Shown: positions 63,106-64,000 of the stretch, piece by piece
How positions within the stretch are numbered: the stretch's first letter is position 1
Layout of the letters: every line of letters starts with the position of its first letter
Origin: Liolophura sinensis
Taxonomy: Eukaryota; Mollusca; Polyplacophora; Chitonida; Chitonidae
Direction of reading: 5' to 3'
Assembly (NCBI RefSeq): GCF_032854445.1
Contig: NC_088302.1
Span: 50,932,046 to 50,996,045 of the forward strand
DNA: 64,000 nucleotides
Position numbers and translations under genes: made by a program
The notes under the pieces: generated by a model
What the model was told of the DNA's origin: nothing
Seen by the model: only the letters and a program-made list of their open reading frames with translations
The model's database searches: none

Positions 63106-64000
63106 TATATATGTATATATGGCCCCATATATACGTTCATATGGTAACGATCCATTCCAGTTAACACTAAGAGTATACGGCCCCATGTATACTCCATACG
63201 GTAGCGATCCATTCCAGTTAACACGATGAATATACAGCGTCATATATACTCATACGGTAACGATCAATTCCAGTTAACACTAGGAGTATACGGCCTCATA
63301 TATACTTCATATAGTAGCGATCCAATAAGTTAACACTATGAGTATACGGCCTCATATATACTCCATATAGTAGCGATCCCTATAAGTTAACTCTATGAGT
63401 ATACGGCCTCATATATACTTCATATAGTAGCGATCCCTATAAGTTAACACTATGAGTGTGCGGCCTCATATATACGCCATATAGTAGCGATCCCTATAAG
63501 TTAACACTATGAGTATACGGTCCCATATATACTTCGTATAGTAGCGATCCCTATAAGTTAACACTATGAGTATACGGTCCCATATATACTTCATATAGTA
63601 GCGATCCCTATAAGTTAACACTATGAGTATACGGGCCTCATATATACGCATATAGTAGCGATCCCTATAAGTTAACACTATGAGTATGCGGCCTCATATA
63701 TACGCCATATAGTAGCGATCCCTATAAGTTAACGCTATGAGTATGCGGCCTCATATATACGCCATATAGTAGCGATCCCTATAAGTTAACTCTATGAGTA
63801 TACGGTCCCATATATACTTCATATGGTAGCGATTCCTATAAGTTAACACTATGAGTATACGGTCCCATATATACTTCATATAGTAGCGATCCCTATAAGT
63901 TAACACTATGAGTATACGGCCTCATATATACTTCATATAGTAGCGATCCCTATAAGTTAACACTATGAGTATACGGTCCCATATATACTTCATATGGTAG
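63106..64000. repeat. 57-bp satellite, cut by window end
   Basis: About fifteen copies of a 57-bp unit containing taagttaacactatgagtat, acggcctcatatatacttca and tatagtagcgatccc. The first three copies (to about 63280) differ (attccagttaacac), the rest are close to each other. Because 57 is a multiple of 3, spurious open frames with a 19-residue period run through on the minus strand. Confidence 0.96.

Noticed and set aside
63006-63678. Open frames with a 19-residue repeat
   Set aside because: The 57-bp satellite unit is a multiple of 3, so frames stay open without coding meaning.

Overview
The window is nuclear DNA of an animal, most likely a lophotrochozoan (mollusc or brachiopod). The reasons are AT-rich sequence, GT-AG introns, sparse genes, many minisatellites, and at least seven copies of a SINE-like repeat whose 3' part (cgtataagtgaaatattc... 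ggcgtaaaacaccaatca... followed by ataaat repeats) I associate with molluscan and other lophotrochozoan genomes. That taxonomic reading is from memory of such sequences and was not searched. Nothing looks bacterial or viral, and no CRISPR array or operon is present.

Four protein-coding genes can be supported. (1) A rhodopsin-class GPCR, 341 aa in one coding exon, 20279-21304 (+). (2) A 1794-aa multi-C2H2 zinc-finger protein, one coding exon, 36250-30866 (-), resembling the ZNF532/ZNF592/ZNF687 family, with a very long Ser/Thr/Pro-rich N-terminal half that contains an 8-residue tandem repeat. (3) A 203-aa basic Ser/Pro-rich protein, 48397-47786 (-), with SxIP-type motifs that suggest binding to microtubule plus-end EB proteins. 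(4) A complete beta-sarcoglycan gene, 52154-60077 (+), which I reconstructed from seven exons, including a 37-nt microexon; the predicted protein is 299 aa.

Layout: 1-447 is a 43-bp minisatellite; 1950-2320 a 44-bp minisatellite; 2800-6660 a decayed Ty3/gypsy-type retrotransposon on the minus strand; about 7525-7720 a Tc1/mariner transposase fossil; 8.7-15.4 kb gene-poor DNA with SINE copies and an AT microsatellite; 15.4-17.3 kb a large 34-bp satellite; 20.2-21.3 kb the GPCR; 22.3 kb another AT microsatellite; 24.67-24.85 kb a TA-flanked MITE; 26.4-27.3 kb a diverged tandem repeat; 30.9-36.3 kb the zinc-finger gene; 38.8-39.3 kb a 53-bp minisatellite; 43-45.3 kb SINEs; 47.8-48.4 kb the SxIP gene; 52.2-60.1 kb beta-sarcoglycan with SINEs in its introns; 62152-62351 an assembly gap of 200 N; 63.1-64.0 kb a 57-bp satellite that runs off the window.

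The genes do not form a pathway. Beta-sarcoglycan acts in the dystrophin-associated complex at the plasma membrane, the zinc-finger protein in the nucleus, the GPCR at the cell surface and the SxIP protein probably on microtubules. The GPCR, zinc-finger and SxIP genes share one architecture: a good splice acceptor just upstream of a single coding exon, with an in-frame stop between acceptor and ATG, which implies 5' UTR introns. I found no clear-cut undescribed system. The best leads are the SxIP protein, the sarcoglycan microexon whose acceptor abuts a SINE, and the satellite whose every monomer carries splice-donor-like motifs.
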